A DNA stretch of 64,000 nucleotides from Phytoseiulus persimilis (Eukaryota > Arthropoda > Arachnida > Mesostigmata > Phytoseiidae), in NCBI GenBank assembly GCA_037576195.1, contig CM075101.1, positions 23,498,001 through 23,562,000 on the forward strand, in the 5' to 3' direction. The translations under genes were made by a program, and so were the position numbers. The notes beneath the pieces were generated by a model, which saw only the letters and a list, made by a program, of their open reading frames with translations, ran no database searches and was not told where the DNA came from. Each line of letters starts with the position of its first letter. The stretch's first letter is position 1. This document shows, piece by piece, positions 38,521 to 52,662 of this stretch.

Positions 38521-39483
38521 CTACGGAGTCACCAAAGCCATATAGTGAGCGAACGAGCGAGCGGTGGTTTCGTCCTCTCCACGCGCGCACCACACAGCTC
38601 GTAGAGGTCCGCCCATTCTCTCCTCTTCAGAGCGAAGAACGCCGAAACTCCACTGAGGGGTAAGTTTGGCTGGCTCGAATCTGCCGGGTTCGAGTCCGAC
38701 TTGGTGTCTCACTTTACGAGTCCGTAGTACTCCGATAAAAAGAGGATCACTACTGTCCGAGATATTGTCGACGGAAACAACAGTTAGACGACCAGTACGC
38801 GCGTCTTATCGTTGCCGGGGAGTGTGGAGCGAGAGCGAAGGGAGAGTCGGCAACCAAAGCCGCCAGTATATCGTCGTCTCCAACGATGGGGCTCACCACC
38901 CCGTGACGAGCCCTTCTCCTTTTCTCCTGTCTGATGTTAAGCGCGACTCGCCGGGCCGGAACCCGCAGAGTCCGAGCGGCTAACCAACCAGCCAACGAAT
39001 CAGGCAACCACTAATGAAATCACAGCCCCTTGGCAAACAGGCCGAGGAACATCCACGGGGAGGAAGCGGGACGTCGGAGAAGAGAGGGGCAACATGAAAC
39101 GATGAGGGAGAAACCCACTCGAGCCACAAGCGGCATCACTCGCAGAACCGACTCTCGCTTCGCTGAAAATACTCTCTTCCGAGAGAACGCCGAGCGATTC
39201 TTCCCCTGTGGAAATTCCGCTCTGCAGTTTTGAAGAATGCTTGGTGCCATCTCAACCCATTTAAAGTACCACCAGTGATTGGCTTTGATGACAGGATTCT
39301 CCCGGCAGAAAATCATAAATTATACGAGCATCCATCCCAGCTCCCCCCGTAGAGGTATCGAGCAAATCGAGGACTCAATCAGACGTTGAAGTTGAACTTC
39401 GTCTGAAATGAAGTGAGCTGGAACTGCAGCTCATATCAGAGTGGGTAATTAGGGGATCGCTATTATTTCTCCACGGATTGACT

Positions 39484-39503
39484 GTTTGTTTGTTTGTTTG
39501 TTG
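39484..39503. repeat. (TGTT)n tetranucleotide repeat
   Basis: Four to five near-perfect TTTG units. Confidence 0.75.
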
Positions 39504-40280
39504 CTCGGGATCGGGAGGCTGTCGAGTAAGTGAGCTTGTCGGTCTGTCCCTCCGCCTGTATGTATTTGTAGACCAACGCCCCGCTACGCCCAGAGGCGGA
39601 CACTTTACGCTTTGTGCGGGGGTTGCATACATGCGAACGAGAAGCGAAGATTCTCGGCCGTGACGAGAGGAAATCAACGAGAGAGACTTAACCGCGTGTT
39701 TGTTGCCATTGTGCTCTTGGTGCAAGGTTGTCGGCGTGGCTTCTTCTTATTTTCGGAGGAGAATTTTCTGCTGAGCCCGGCCAGGACATACACGTGACAG
39801 CTCCTCCACAAAGGGACCGAACACGAGAGTGAACCAGATAGAGAAGCTCCGGCGGAATTCGTCGCAGGCCATTAGCCTTCGCGAGCATTGGTCTCGCTGC
39901 TTCAGTCCTGAGAGGCTCCTTCGTACCTCCAACGCTGGAACTCGGATAGGCATGTCATGCAGGTATGTTTCCGTTGGAATGAGCGAGAGTCGCACGAGGT
40001 TGTGTCTGCCCTCACAGCTCCAAGTTTTGAAGATTCGAGGTGAGTCTGAACGAGGAGAAGGAAGCGTGTGACGCGAAAGGACAATCGAAAAGTATCCTGA
40101 GAGCATAAGTTGCTGACTCCGCGCAGCCCGCGTGTGCAGCAGACTTTTTCATTGAAATCATCAATCACAGATTAAAATTCGGGAATCGACCCTGTCTAGC
40201 ATTGCGAAGTCCCCTCTCTCGGATAGAATGAGACGAACAGATGCTCCGAGGGAGCCGTTCACATAATAGCTATGTGTGAG

Positions 40281-40311
40281 GACGATGAGGAGGACGACGA
40301 CGACGACGACA
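40281..40311. repeat. (GAC)n triplet repeat
   Basis: GACGATGAGGAGGACGACGA continuing as GAC units and ending in CAACAAC. Confidence 0.75.
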
Positions 40312-42426
40312 ACAACTTTGCGAAGAGATCCCCCAATGCTGCTGCTGCTGCCGCGGTGCCTAACAAGCCCTCTCTCCAGTGGTGACTCCATCAGCCAACC
40401 AATGACGAGATTCCAGCAAAACTTTAGTCAAATCATTACCTCAGCTATCGTGGTTGGCTGCGACGAGGTTCGATCCCGGCTCCTCAATCCAATGCCCAAA
40501 GACAATCAACGCTTCGGGGTAACGTTCTTCGACTAACGAGAGCTTCCGGATGGTCACATCGATGTCGACATATGCTTGACGGTTTGTGAAAAGCGCGTAT
40601 TTGTCAAGCTCGACTCCGGGAAATTCCTAATCCGCAAGCATCGTGTCCTGCATCGGCGATGATTATCCAGACCGAACGAAAGCTCTCGACGAAAAAGATC
40701 ACATGACTCCAGCTCGCTTGTTTGATTCTCTCTGGTGTTGTCTTCTCCGTTCTCTCCTCTGGTCTCCATTCTGAGTGTGGAGGTAATTTATCAAACGTAG
40801 CAATAGACGGGTCCGCCTACCTCCGCCATGGACTCGGGGACTCAGGGCTGTCCCCGCCGCCATGCGGCGAGCGAGCACACAACGAGCGAGCGAACGAGCA
40901 CGGTGGTTCTCTCGGATCGGGAGGAAAAGCCAAAAGCTGAGAGAGATCGGTCGAGGGATCCAGCAAGCCAGCTGAGGGTCTGTCTACCGGAGAGATCCGC
41001 TGAGTTTTGAGTGCGGAGCCTCAAGCTAGTCAGTCGAGCGTGAAGGCCCAAGTCGTCACCCGAGTCAAAACACTGATCATAAATAAACAGTGAATTACCG
41101 CGAGAAACAACTCGCAACAGCCCCCGTTCGCATTGACCGCACCCGGATTTGACACCCATGCCCGCTCCATTCGACTGGAGAGGTTTCCCACAGCATCATC
41201 GGTTTCCACGATGCAACCGAATAGTTTGGTCACCGGTTTCGGCCCTTTCCTGCGTAGCTTTTAAGGAGAGTCTTCGGAAGATCAACTGAGATCTCGGGAT
41301 CGCCCCGGTTCTCCGCCTCCGAGTGTGGTCAGGTTTCGGATCAAGCGTATCAGCACCATACATACATCCAGGTCCCGGAGCTCGAGGTTTCTGTGGGATG
41401 CGAGAGATTAAGAAATGGCATTCATCGATGAGTCAGGACTCGGTGCCGATCGTGGCGATCGTCGTTGGCACCATGCCGAAAATTTCTCTCCTTGGCTACA
41501 ACCACGACTCGGAACTAAGAGGATGAGGTGAGTTACGAGTGGGGGAAGACTCAATTAAACAGTAGAAACGAGCCAGCCCTTCGACTAAATAGTTCGCTAG
41601 TTGTTGGCTGGCGTTTCTTGAAAGAGATCTCTCTATTTTTTAGCGGATTTAGCGGCATCAAAGTTCCGATTCGGGTCACGACTTGTTGTAGTGGACTGGC
41701 GCTCGCTCATTCGTCCGTCCGCCCGTTGTTTGGTGTGTCGGTTAACTAAGCAACAACTGAACTGAGCCGACCGAGTTTGACTGTTGTTGTCGTCGTCTCT
41801 TTTTATAATGAAGCGGCCGACCAAACAGTTGAATGAAGTAGGTACCCGAGATTAACAGCTGGACGCCAGCAGCAAGCACATCAGAAAGCTCGTTCGTGAC
41901 TTCGATAAAGAACATTGAACAGCCATCCACGGAGTTTGTTTTGGTTGCAGCCAAAAGGAATCCTTTCATTCTCACGTGTTCATCCGGCTGATATTGAACG
42001 AAACAACTGGAGTCGAGAGAAGTTGCTCCGGGCCGAGCGGCCCACCAGACGGTCACTCGCTCCGATAAAAATCTATCCAATATCTCTCTCAGTCATTTAC
42101 CAACCGCTCGTCTTCAAGATTGCGGAAGAGGGCGCCGAACTGCCCTGGACGGATCGAGCGAAAACCACCAGGAGAAGGTGATGAAGGTTTTCGGCTCGGA
42201 GCCCGATAGGGAAACCGTCTCTGACCACACCGGTAGCAACTCCCCGGAGCAGCGATCGGGCGACGTAGACTTCACAGGACTCAATCCACGCTCGAGGAAA
42301 AGGATTTACCGACATTGGAACGCCGCCGCGGACCGTGTGTAGGAAACGCTCCCTTTCGGAATTCCTGAATCCGAGTTTTGGATCGCTCGGCGCTTAACCC
42401 AGCAAACCGGTAGACGGGCCGCCCGG

Positions 42427-42450
42427 TCCGTCGGTCGGTCGATCGATCGG
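42427..42450. repeat. GTCG/GATC tetranucleotide repeat
   Basis: Reads ccgtcggtcggtcgatcgat and onward; period 4. Confidence 0.65.
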
Positions 42451-43305
42451 CTAGTAGCCTGGTTTGCCGGTGGGTCGCCGACGGATAATCACTTAGCGAT
42501 AACTGGCGAGTTAAACCGATAAACGGTTCAATCAAGACATATTTACTTCTCTAGAATCGCTTAGACTGGACTGAAGGCGATGTTGGTGAGCGCGACGCGA
42601 ACGACGAACAGAAAAGACAACGGCTCACCCTCAAATCGGAGCAATTGGACTCGAACCGAGAACTGATCCGTAACAGAGACCGATGCTCGGAGTCGCAGCG
42701 GCACCAGCAGAAGTTACGGAACAAACTCGAGCTTCGCCAGTCGGCACCAGAACAATTAAAGCGAACGGTAGTTAGGTGTATTGTGCTCCCAATTTCGATC
42801 GGTGTCCGCCGTTTTCTACCGTTTAGGGAAAACTCGAAACGAAAAAGATTTAGCCGCCTGTCGGGCGGCTCGAGTGTCTTTCTGCAAAATTGTTCTCAGG
42901 GCCAACTTGGATGTCAGGAAATTTCGGGGCGCCGAAATGAAAGAATACTGAGTCCGCGGACGAAAAATAATACTCGAGGCTGTTGAAGCCCGCATGAATC
43001 TCAACGCTCGAAAATCTCCCGGTTCGAGTTCCGCCAAGCTCTCCACGAATTCGGCCGTGCGGTTGCCTGCAGACGAGGAGCACTGCCTTCGGTGCCGTTT
43101 ATGGTTCGCAATACGGAGGGAACTCAACGAGTTGTCACGCTTTGGATGACACGCCAACTGCGAATGGTCCGTTGACAGTTTCTAGTTAGCGGAGGCCTCG
43201 ATTATGCGCATGGATTCGGCGTTTATACATATTTCGTGATGTTCACGAAAGCGAAAAAGGTGCTAATCGAAAAAGAGGCCGTCGCGTCGCCTTCATCACC
43301 GACGT

Positions 43306-43330
43306 AGTCGTCGTCGTCGCCGCCGCCGCT
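43306..43330. repeat. (GTC)n then (GCC)n triplet run
   Basis: GTCGTCGTCGTC followed by GCCGCCGCC. Confidence 0.75.
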
Positions 43331-46300
43331 GCGCCAAACGCTGGCGAGCTGGTATCATTGACGCGAACGGGAAACGTGTTATACATAAGATCGCATGGCC
43401 ACTTGAGTACGTAAACGTTCACGAGGACCGGAGTCGGCGCCGGGACAGCTGTATGCCATGCACATCACGGACGCAGCTGCGAACAGAACGTGTCAAAATA
43501 TTATTAGAATCGTAATGGTTTCCATAGCCTTCCCGAGCTCCAACATATCACACTCGCCTCCATCCCAACTCTGCCGCGTTCAGTCTGTGGGCTGGTTCCA
43601 GATGCCGAATCAGATCTGCGGCTCAGCGTTTGGATATTGTCCATTGCACGCTCGCTCGATCCATCCTCACTCGGCTCCCCTGCCATCTTGGAATCGCGAG
43701 GTCCGGTCATCTGCCTAATATTTGGTTCTACTGTCGTGGACGGGAATCCACAAATTCGAGTTTGAAAACCGTGCTATTGCGGACATCGGAGTCGTAGAAA
43801 GAGCCAACGAGCGAAACGAAGCGAAGAAACAATTCGTCAAAGAGCCTGTTTTTGAATCAAACAGTGATCCTTCAACGCTTCGACAGGTGCCGTATCCGGC
43901 ATGAAGCTACAGCTCATCCTCGCGACAGCCGCTCGCGCTCTTCTTGAGAAGCCATGTGTATGTATACATATTTATCACAATGGGATGACGTCTCGAAGGG
44001 CAACAGCGATTAGCTTTCGGATCTATTGAATCAGCGCAGGCGTGAGCGCACCGAGCCAACGGCCCCCGCGAACTGTAGCGCCGAAACGACTGAGCGGACT
44101 CCGTCTCTCTCCGTGGATGCGCTTTCTGGACGGAGCGCACCTCAGTCGAAGCGTGAGGAAACCGCGACCCCCTATAGACTTCTGAAGATCTGTCTCGTTC
44201 CAAAAGAAGCTCTCAGTTCCGAGAGCTTGCATCAGAGCCGCGGCCGAGCTGAAGTCGTATCGACCGGAGTCGGCTCGATTCGAATGAGGAACAAGATGCT
44301 GGTGTCAATCACTCGGAGCTGTCCGGCCGACCGAGCGGCGAGCCGGCTGTCCGTCTTGTCATCTGACTCGAACCAGTCAGTCATTCGAGCAACCAAGCGT
44401 GCATGTATGCATGCTACTCAACTTCAATAACTTCCAACTAACATGTTTTGTGGAAGTCTCACGCCGCCAACAACTCTTTTCCTGGTGCTGTCACTGAAAT
44501 GATCTTCGGCGCTCGCCTCCCCGGTCGTCCCTTTACGCAGAATGGCCTGGTAGAGAAGAACGGAGAGGAGAGTATTTCATCTCCGCAGTCCCTCGAATGC
44601 GTTCCAAGCTCACGAGCCGTCCAGGAGGTGGCTTCACTCACAGACTGAAAAGTCCGACGAGCCAACGTACAATCAGAACTCGATTCTCGAACGATCATCG
44701 CGAACGAGTTGAAGGCATCGTTACGGACAACTGTCTCTGCGGAAGCGCTCGCTTCTTCAAAACGAGAGAGACTGTTCACAAAAAAAAAAAAGCTACTCTG
44801 GCGCTTCTACGATGCTCTCGACTAGAGGGGTCCGACGGGAAACAGAGGAACTTTCCGCCGCTGCGCTTTTCGCCAAACCTCAGAGCGTAAATCGTTCCCT
44901 AGGCGATGCAGAAACACATGGGTATGAACGGAAATTGTGGTTCTTCAGCGATGATCGCCTCATCAGCCCGCACAAAGCGCCGGTTCGGGCTTCGAGAAGC
45001 GAGCACCAAACAGTTATCATGTATACCACCCACAAGAACGGCATTCTTGCGCTCCGCTAATGAGAGAGCTCGTGGTGCTGATGCTGCCCTCGACGGTTAG
45101 GCGGAGGGGGAGCGGGCAGGCAACCGTGCTAGGACTGTCGTAGTGGTTGTTGTAGTAGTGGATAAGCACACACGCAGAGCTGAACGTTCTCGGCTGAATG
45201 GTGGTCTAGTAACGGGCAACAGTACAAGGAATTAAACGGAACCCCCCGCCATTAATTGAAGAGAAACTTCGGCGGAAGCGAGGTTACCACCCAGAGGTTC
45301 TCAAAAAACGAATCCAATCAATGATTCTCCGGCAATCGTCCCGGCACTGTCGTGATCGTCATTCCTGAGGTTCTCGGTTGTACTCACACGGAGACGTTGC
45401 CGGAGCGGGCGGATAGCGCAACAGGAGCCCCGACTTGCTTGATTCCATTGCTGAGATTGCATGGATCCCCAACTCGCATGACACTGTTCCGCCTTACGTG
45501 ACATTTCGCTGCCTGCTGTCATTCATGTCCGAATGCCCTCGCGAGAAGTTCAGAGCCACATCGACTTTCTTGAAAGAGCTCGGCGGCGCCCGCTCAAAAG
45601 TAACTGTTCGTTGGAAAAGAGCTTTTGGGGGAACGAAAGAAAACTGGTCTCGTGCTTTGACACTGGACGCTCGTTATTGCGTTCGTCTCTCGGTGGCTCG
45701 CCGAGTCGTTCGATCGGAGAAATTCACACGCCTTCGCGTCGTCATCGGACAACTTAGTACGAATACGGCTCGTAGGAGTAGCGGGAGCCGCTTGTGAAGA
45801 CCTGCCTGCCTGCCGTTCGTAGCTGCGTGTCTCACCGCAGACGATAATTTCTTCTCCAAAACCTTCACGGGGAATTACCCAGAAGGAAACCAGCTCAGCG
45901 CTTCTCGAAGCTCATCATACACCCCCGATACGTCGTCGAAGAAGCGAGCACCTCGGCAAGGGTTGTGGAGAACTCAGCAGGACTTGACCCGCACTTCGTC
46001 GCAGGTGAACTCAACGTAAACACGAGCTGCGACTACAACCGGCGCCGAAATCAGCGATGAGTCGACTCTAGAGCGGCACCGATGCCTCGCCGAGATGGAA
46101 GGTGATCAGGGACCCAAGGTAAACGAGCACAATGACTTAAGGTTTCCGTCCCCTACCGTGTCCGCTCGGGTTCGTCTGTTTGCTCGCTCCGTTCAACTAT
46201 CTCACATATCGCCTGAGTAGCCGACCATCGTTTGCGGTTCCTTGGTCGGAAGCTTTGGATTTAATTAATCCACCTGAAGTTCGCGAGGCGCTAAACCGTG

Positions 46301-49238
46301 GCTGCGTGTCCGAACCACCACCACATATCTATCTAAACGAAATAACAACAACTAATGCGACTTTCCTCTGAACAGTAGTCGGTCCTAACCGGTCGAGCGA
46401 TTATCGTGCCTCGAATTCCCCACTCGACTTCCAACAATCGCGGGAGAGCACAGAAAGAGCATTTAACCGCGTTTAGTCGCTCTCTTCGGGAATTTCTCGC
46501 CAATCTCCGGTGGGAACAGTCGGATTCCCGAAAGCTGAACTATGACCTCGATAAGGCGAAGTAGCTTGTGGAGCACGTGCTGCAGCCAGAGGACCACCGT
46601 TTTTGACGCGATTCTAGCCAAGCTGGCCGATTCGACTAATTTCGGGCTAAACAAAACCCTTCTCGGCCCGTGTCTTTCGCGTCTTTAGCGTTCGAACCCC
46701 CTCATTAACGACGGGGAAGTAGGTGGATCGAAGTGAGTCAGTCAACTTCGTAAGGCCGCTCATGTGGATGGACGCTCGAAAGAAATTGATTTTTATTCCC
46801 TGTAAACTGAACGTCGAGCGCGGGCGAGTTGTAGGAAACGTAACCGACGAGAGATGGATTTTCACGAGCGAGTACGAACCACATCCGTGAGCTCCGGCTT
46901 CTCATTCAACGCAGAGGCTTTCAGCTCTTGGGGTTTTCTGAATTCGTCTGCGCTCGTATCCAGTAGGTCGCGAGCACGTCCACGTCAACGTACGCACCTG
47001 CAGAGCGAGCGACGATTCGGGGAGGTTAGCTCATCAGGAAGAAAAACAAGCGCGCGATCGGAGCAACGATTGATAGATTGGATCAGCGAGGGGTTTGAGT
47101 CACGAAGGGCCCGGAACGGCGGCTGAGATGGTCAGTGGCAGGGACTTGATGTCTCCCTTCCTCGGATGGCTGACAGTCTTCATCGTTGACGACCTTCAAG
47201 CCCATCATTGGCTCCTTCGGCGGTCCTCACAACCGGCTGGCTGAGCAATTCGCCGGCATCATGAACAGTCGAACGGAGAATTAGAAGCATCAAGCGCGTA
47301 AACAGCGATGAGAGGTTCACTCGAGACCTCTCGAGATGCTGACGAGTGTCATTGTAACCCACTACAACACGGCCACTCAACGTCCTAGCGGCGTCCTCGA
47401 AACTGGAGTTGAAAGCTCTTCAAAACCTCCGTCATCATAGTTTTCGCCATCCTGAACCTGCAGTTAAGATCTCGCGACCACACCAACAGCAGCACGAGGA
47501 CCAAGACCCCAAAAGCTGAGGCGACAGCGAGCAAGGCTTGTTTCATCCGTCTTGAGCAGATCGGCGCCATTCGCTGCTCCCTCGCACTACTGGTGATGAT
47601 GTCAATTCAAGCTATTTAGCTTTGAGAGGCAAAGCGTGCCGAATTCATAGGGGTTCGTTTGGGGTAGCTCGCTCGCATGCTTGCGGGTCGGTCTGTCGAT
47701 CTTGCGAACGGTTGCTCGACCGCTTGGGCTCCCTGGCCGCGCCGTGCTCGGGATGGGAGTCGAGTCCCGAGCATTTCTAGTTTGCTTGGTGTCACGGGCT
47801 CTTCTCCGTTTAGCCGCGTTCGAGTGTTGTGAAGTCATCCTCTTCCCTCGAGCTTCCCTGCACTCTGGGGATGACACCAAGATCAATGACTGGTATAAAA
47901 AGACAATGACTTCGCTCTGCGGGAGGTTCCCGATTAGCATTGCTTGCCTGACTGCCGGTCGGGCGGCCTGCCTAACTGTCCGCTTTGCAGCTTGAGCTCT
48001 TTCATGGGATGTCGATGGAAGTGATTCTTTTTTTTTTTGGTGGAGAGATTGTTAGCAATCTGTTCGATATAATCAAATCCTCTGGAGCCGGCAAGGTCAC
48101 GGAGCGCGTCGGCATTGGACTCCGGCCCGTGCTTCGGTCGGAAACAGAATGAGGGAGGAGGTTAACAAATGTTGTTTGGCCACGTGACATTAACCGAAAA
48201 TATCTATAGAATATTCTATAAAAATTCCGAAAATATTCTATTCGAGATCCGAGAACCTGGATTCTAAGGGTCGGACTCTTCCGCGGACCCAAAGTCGATC
48301 AAAATAACGAGCAGCTCGCCGACGAGGTCCTCGTCCATTCAGCAACTGGATTCCGAGGGTAGGAGGTGACTCATTTTCCTTGAGCTTAGTCCAGTTGGCA
48401 ATGTTTCTTTTGCAGCGGTAGTTCACTCCGTACGACGCTGGTTCGGAGTAGGTTGAAAGATTGGGCGCTACGTTGCGTCAAGGGACATGCGCGGTGGCTG
48501 CTGGCTGCGGAGTCTACTTAATTGATACTGTCTCTCTGTTATTCCTGGTCGAAGGACACGAGAAGAGTCAACGGGTGTCAAATATGGTGTTGACTGTGAG
48601 CGAGTATTCTGGTGGCGCTTGAAACGTTTGCGACTGGACTGCGCTTACTGTTGTTGAAATCAATACAGTCGTTCAGACAAGCAATAGAGGGAATCATGGG
48701 GCTAGACATCCTAGGTTCTCAGGAACGGGTGGTTCCGAGTTCGCCGAGAAGAACCCCTTTCGAACATATCGTGAGCGGGAGTCCGACGCTCCCGTTAGTT
48801 CCATTACTGGGAATCAAAGTTCGAACAGATTATTGCGCCATCCTCGATCTCGGTCGGTGAGTGCTCCGCTCTTGCTCTCAAGGTTGTCAACGCGGAGTCG
48901 CGCCACTCGTTTTCGCGATCCAAATCGGCGAGCAAAAGATCAAAGACCAAGCATTTTGTCGTCTGAGCTGGGACCGCTGGGCTTTGAAGCTCGGTGTGAG
49001 CTCGCGTTCAGGTGAGCTCTGAGGTGAGCAAGCTCGTGTTGTGTTGCTTCAATAAGTAAGCACCAACAGAGAGGGAGCGCGAGCGCGAGGGGAGGAGAGG
49101 CCATGTGAAGAGAAAGAGCGAAACTTTGAGCGAATGCGCCTGCCAGCCATGTTCTCCCAGAGTAGTCCCTCAGTGTTCCGCCGCTCGGAGCTTCATTGTT
49201 GTCCGTTCACACCTTTTATTACACGTAGTCGAGCATAG

Positions 49239-49254
49239 CACACACACACACACA
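49239..49254. repeat. (CA)n dinucleotide repeat
   Basis: Sixteen bases of perfect CA repeat, followed by CA-rich sequence to about 49280. Confidence 0.85.
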
Positions 49255-50394
49255 AACGCACCGTACACACATACAGAGAAACACAGAAGAACAGCCGCCG
49301 TGTCGAAGAACTTCTCTCTCGTTGACAATGGCTTTTCTCGATACGCGCGGCCCCATGTTGTAGAATAATAAGGAACAACGTAGTCTGTCGGTGAACCCGG
49401 GCTCCGAGAGCTGAGCGACTGCTGCCCTCTGGTCAGAGATTTTCGAGCTCCGCATGTGCGTTTCGATGAGTACTCTATCAGAGCGTTCTTTTGTTTCTGC
49501 CCGCACCTTTCGCTCTGACCATCACCGCCGAGTGGGACTGACATCAGAAGAGATTCGTAACTTCTGCTAGAAGAAACCGTCCGCTCAGAGCGTACAAGAG
49601 CTCTCACACGGCCCAATTTCCGGATGTCAGACTGACAAACTCGATTTTTGAGTTGGCCTTCTCCTCCCTCCTCTGTCACATAATGGGAACAGATAAAAAC
49701 CTAACAGCCGAGAACGAGTTTGCGAAGATGTGATTTCGAGAAATGTAGACTTTGATGAAGGTTACTGCCACCAGGACGGAGAACACCGCCCAGAACATTT
49801 ACATACGCCTCTGGCCGCCGCTGGTGGTGCTGCAAAGCAGCGACAGCCGCTGCGGCGGCTGCTGCCAGAGCCATTCATAAACATCCGCAAGATGTCGAGG
49901 GAACACAATGCATCCGCAGTGTTGGCCAAACACAGTCGCGGACGAAATTGGCCGAGTTAACTCAAGCAGAAGACGGTCTCTCTGACTAAGCAAACTCGGG
50001 CTCAGTCGATTGGAGTCGAATTCTAGCCAGAGTCAGAGCTCGGTGGGGTGTCATATCACACAAACTCGTGGAATATATTCGAGATCACTGTCGTTGTTTA
50101 GGTTGTGCACTTCTTTTCAGTCATGACTTCGACGAGTACCTACGGACGTCGGGGATTTGGAGTCGTAGAAGCAGCACGTAAGCTACGACTGAGTCAGTCC
50201 TCGCGTCTCGAGAGCGAATTATTATCCCTCAGTGAGGAGGTGTCGGAAATTGAGGGGACGTGCTGTCGAGCAAATCGCGTTGTGTGACCATGACGGCAGC
50301 AATGACATCCGTAACGGTGCTCGACGCGTGCTGCTCGAGTATGGTCAGATCGCGATGCTTGCCATCGCTCTTTACCTCTGTCGTTCCTTCCGCT

Positions 50395-50465
50395 TGCTAG
50401 CTCGTCTGTCAGTCATCGGGTCTGTCGGTCGGTGCTTCCATCCATCGGTTCGTCCGTCCGTCCAG
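50395..50465. repeat. CTGT/GGTC/CCGT tetranucleotide tract
   Basis: Variants drift from CTGTCAGTC to gtctgtcggtcggtgc, CATCCATCGG and TTCGTCCGTCCGTCC. Confidence 0.6.
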
Positions 50466-51180
50466 CTGGGACAACGAGCCAACAAATGAGTAAGCGATCC
50501 GTCAGAGACTTCGGTCCAGCGGCGCAGCTCTTCTGGTGAGGCTGCTGCTCCCGCCGCGGCTCGTTCTTCAGTCTTCAGCAGTCATTAGCAACGCAACAAG
50601 TTATGAACGTTCATAAATTAATTCTAACAACCAGCGACGGACGCGGCAACCAGTCGGCCTGCTCATCCGCGCCGGGTCGGTGTCTTGCCTCGCCTCCGAG
50701 AAGCTTGCCATCCGAGTAGCGAACAACGAGAAACTTCTCGCGTCTTGTTTTTCAACAACTTCGTCTTTTATTCGTCGTTGATTTGCCTGGTATCCTCGAG
50801 TTTTGTTTTCTGTGAGAGGCGCTGACAAGACGGTCGCGGCGACAGCGGCTGCAGCGTGAGGAAGACGAGATGACTCGCCGAAGATGATGACACCAACACC
50901 AACAACAGCCGCGGCTGTCTGCTCATCCACCGAACGGTGGAGTCACTACCGACTTTTTTCTTCGCCTTTTCCTTCCGAGTCAACTCACTCACTCAACAGA
51001 GAAGCGAGAATCAACCAAATTAACACATTAGAAGGCGAACAACTGACTGCAATTAGAAACACACTCACAACTGTTCCCTTCCGTTAATACGGCTGACTCG
51101 GCCGTTTGACACCAGCCCGTCAGCTTGAACATTTTCTGGTAGAATCTAAACAAATTCCCCTCCGCATCCTCCTCCCCGCG

Positions 51181-51210
51181 AAGACGACGACGACGACGAA
51201 GAAGAAGCAG
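51181..51210. repeat. (GAC)n/(GAA)n triplet run
   Basis: AAGACGACGACGACGACG followed by AAGAAGAAG. Confidence 0.75.
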
Positions 51211-52662
51211 CGAGTGGACGCTGTAAATTCTTGCAATCCTGTACCATGATCATTTTTTCTCTTTTTTCATCTTCGGGTCGACAATCAAAATTCTTCGTAC
51301 GCCTGATAGAGACGTAATTCCGACTCCTCAACGAAAAACAACGCTAATGCTCATCAAAGTTCGTGTACCGCAACGGCGCTCCTACGAGCATTCATTGGCT
51401 TACCGCCTTCGATCGCTACCCTTGATAGGGAAATCCGTCTTTAGACTTTTCCACGTTGGAACAAGTCTCGAGACTTCGCGAGGCTCAATTCCCAACGGAA
51501 ACGGCGAGAACGAACGTGCGACTGACCGCCGCCTGGAAACGGAGAGCCTTGCCCCAACCGAATTCATGATCTGTCATGCGAGCTCTATCATGCGATCAGA
51601 GGGGGTCAGATTCAACGGTGGAGAGCTCGCCGCAAAGTTTGTTCGCCTCCATGGTCCACAAAAAAATTGGAACAGACTCCGGATCCGCCGCATACTCGGT
51701 CTGCAGGCAGGGGATTTTTATGCGAACGAACGAGCAAACGATCCCGCCACCTTTTCAGCGCTATTGGCCTCGCGCAAGTTGAGTCTCTTGGCTGCAAAGC
51801 TGAGCTGCGTGGAGCTGAACTGCGCTGGAGGGGTGATAATCTCCTAAAAACACATGTCGATAGAGTTCTCTCGCAGTTCGTGTTCTACTCGAAGCGTTTA
51901 CAACAAAGCTCCACCTAGTTCGCTCGCTCATGATCCGCATCGCTCAGGGAAGTGCGTGCTGCTGCCATATCGGATATCTTTTCCAATCTGTTTCGACGGC
52001 CTTCTCCCAGCCGATGATGGAGAAGGGCTTCGATCGGCATAGCGCTCCGTTTGAGGGAAAGAGCTAGATATTCTTCGGCCTTAAAACATGTCGGAGGTGG
52101 GGAAAAATTCATCGATCGTTGACAATGTTGTTGATTTGGCGAAGCTAATGGGGCCGCTGGAGCTGCAGCAGAGAGTTGACTCGGCCCCCGCAACCAAGTC
52201 CGAAACCCGCATCCGCAGCTTAAGCGGCCGGAGCGAGCCATCCCACATTTCTCGTGATGATAATTTAGCGCTAGATCTGTTACATTAGAGGCGACAACGA
52301 TTCTTCTCACTTAGGTTTCTGATCTTTTAATATCTTGAAAGACTTGCTCTGCAGAGAGCTGTCTCGAGTTTTTCACCTGCGACCGCGTTGGTCGCTGAGT
52401 TCGTTGACAGGTAGCAGAAAGCTCCGCAGTCACCGTGCGTTTCAGTCGGTCAAGGATGCGAGCGTGACAGCAACCGTTTTCGGAGTTGTCATAGAATACT
52501 CTCTCCGTTCGCTGATTGTTCAGAAGCCATCCGAGCAGCACTGTCCGCAGTGCGGAGCTCATTGGAACGACATTTGAAATTTGACAACTCTGCGCAGATC
52601 CCTCACGGTAAGCTGATATCTGTTCTAAACTTCGGAACCGGCTCGGATTTCAACAATAGGCA

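Larger units (their letters stand above)
38521..52640. other. Long gene-poor region with simple-sequence tracts
   Basis: Fourteen kilobases with only short, overlapping open frames and no recognisable domain. It includes a TGTT run (39484-39503), a GAC run (40281-40311), a GGTC/GATC tract (42427-42450), a GTC/GCC run (43306-43330), an A run near 44780-44791, a CA repeat (49239-49254), a CTGT/CCGT tract (about 50395-50465) and a GAC/GAA run (51181-51210). Non-coding RNAs or remote enhancers cannot be excluded. Confidence 0.45.
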
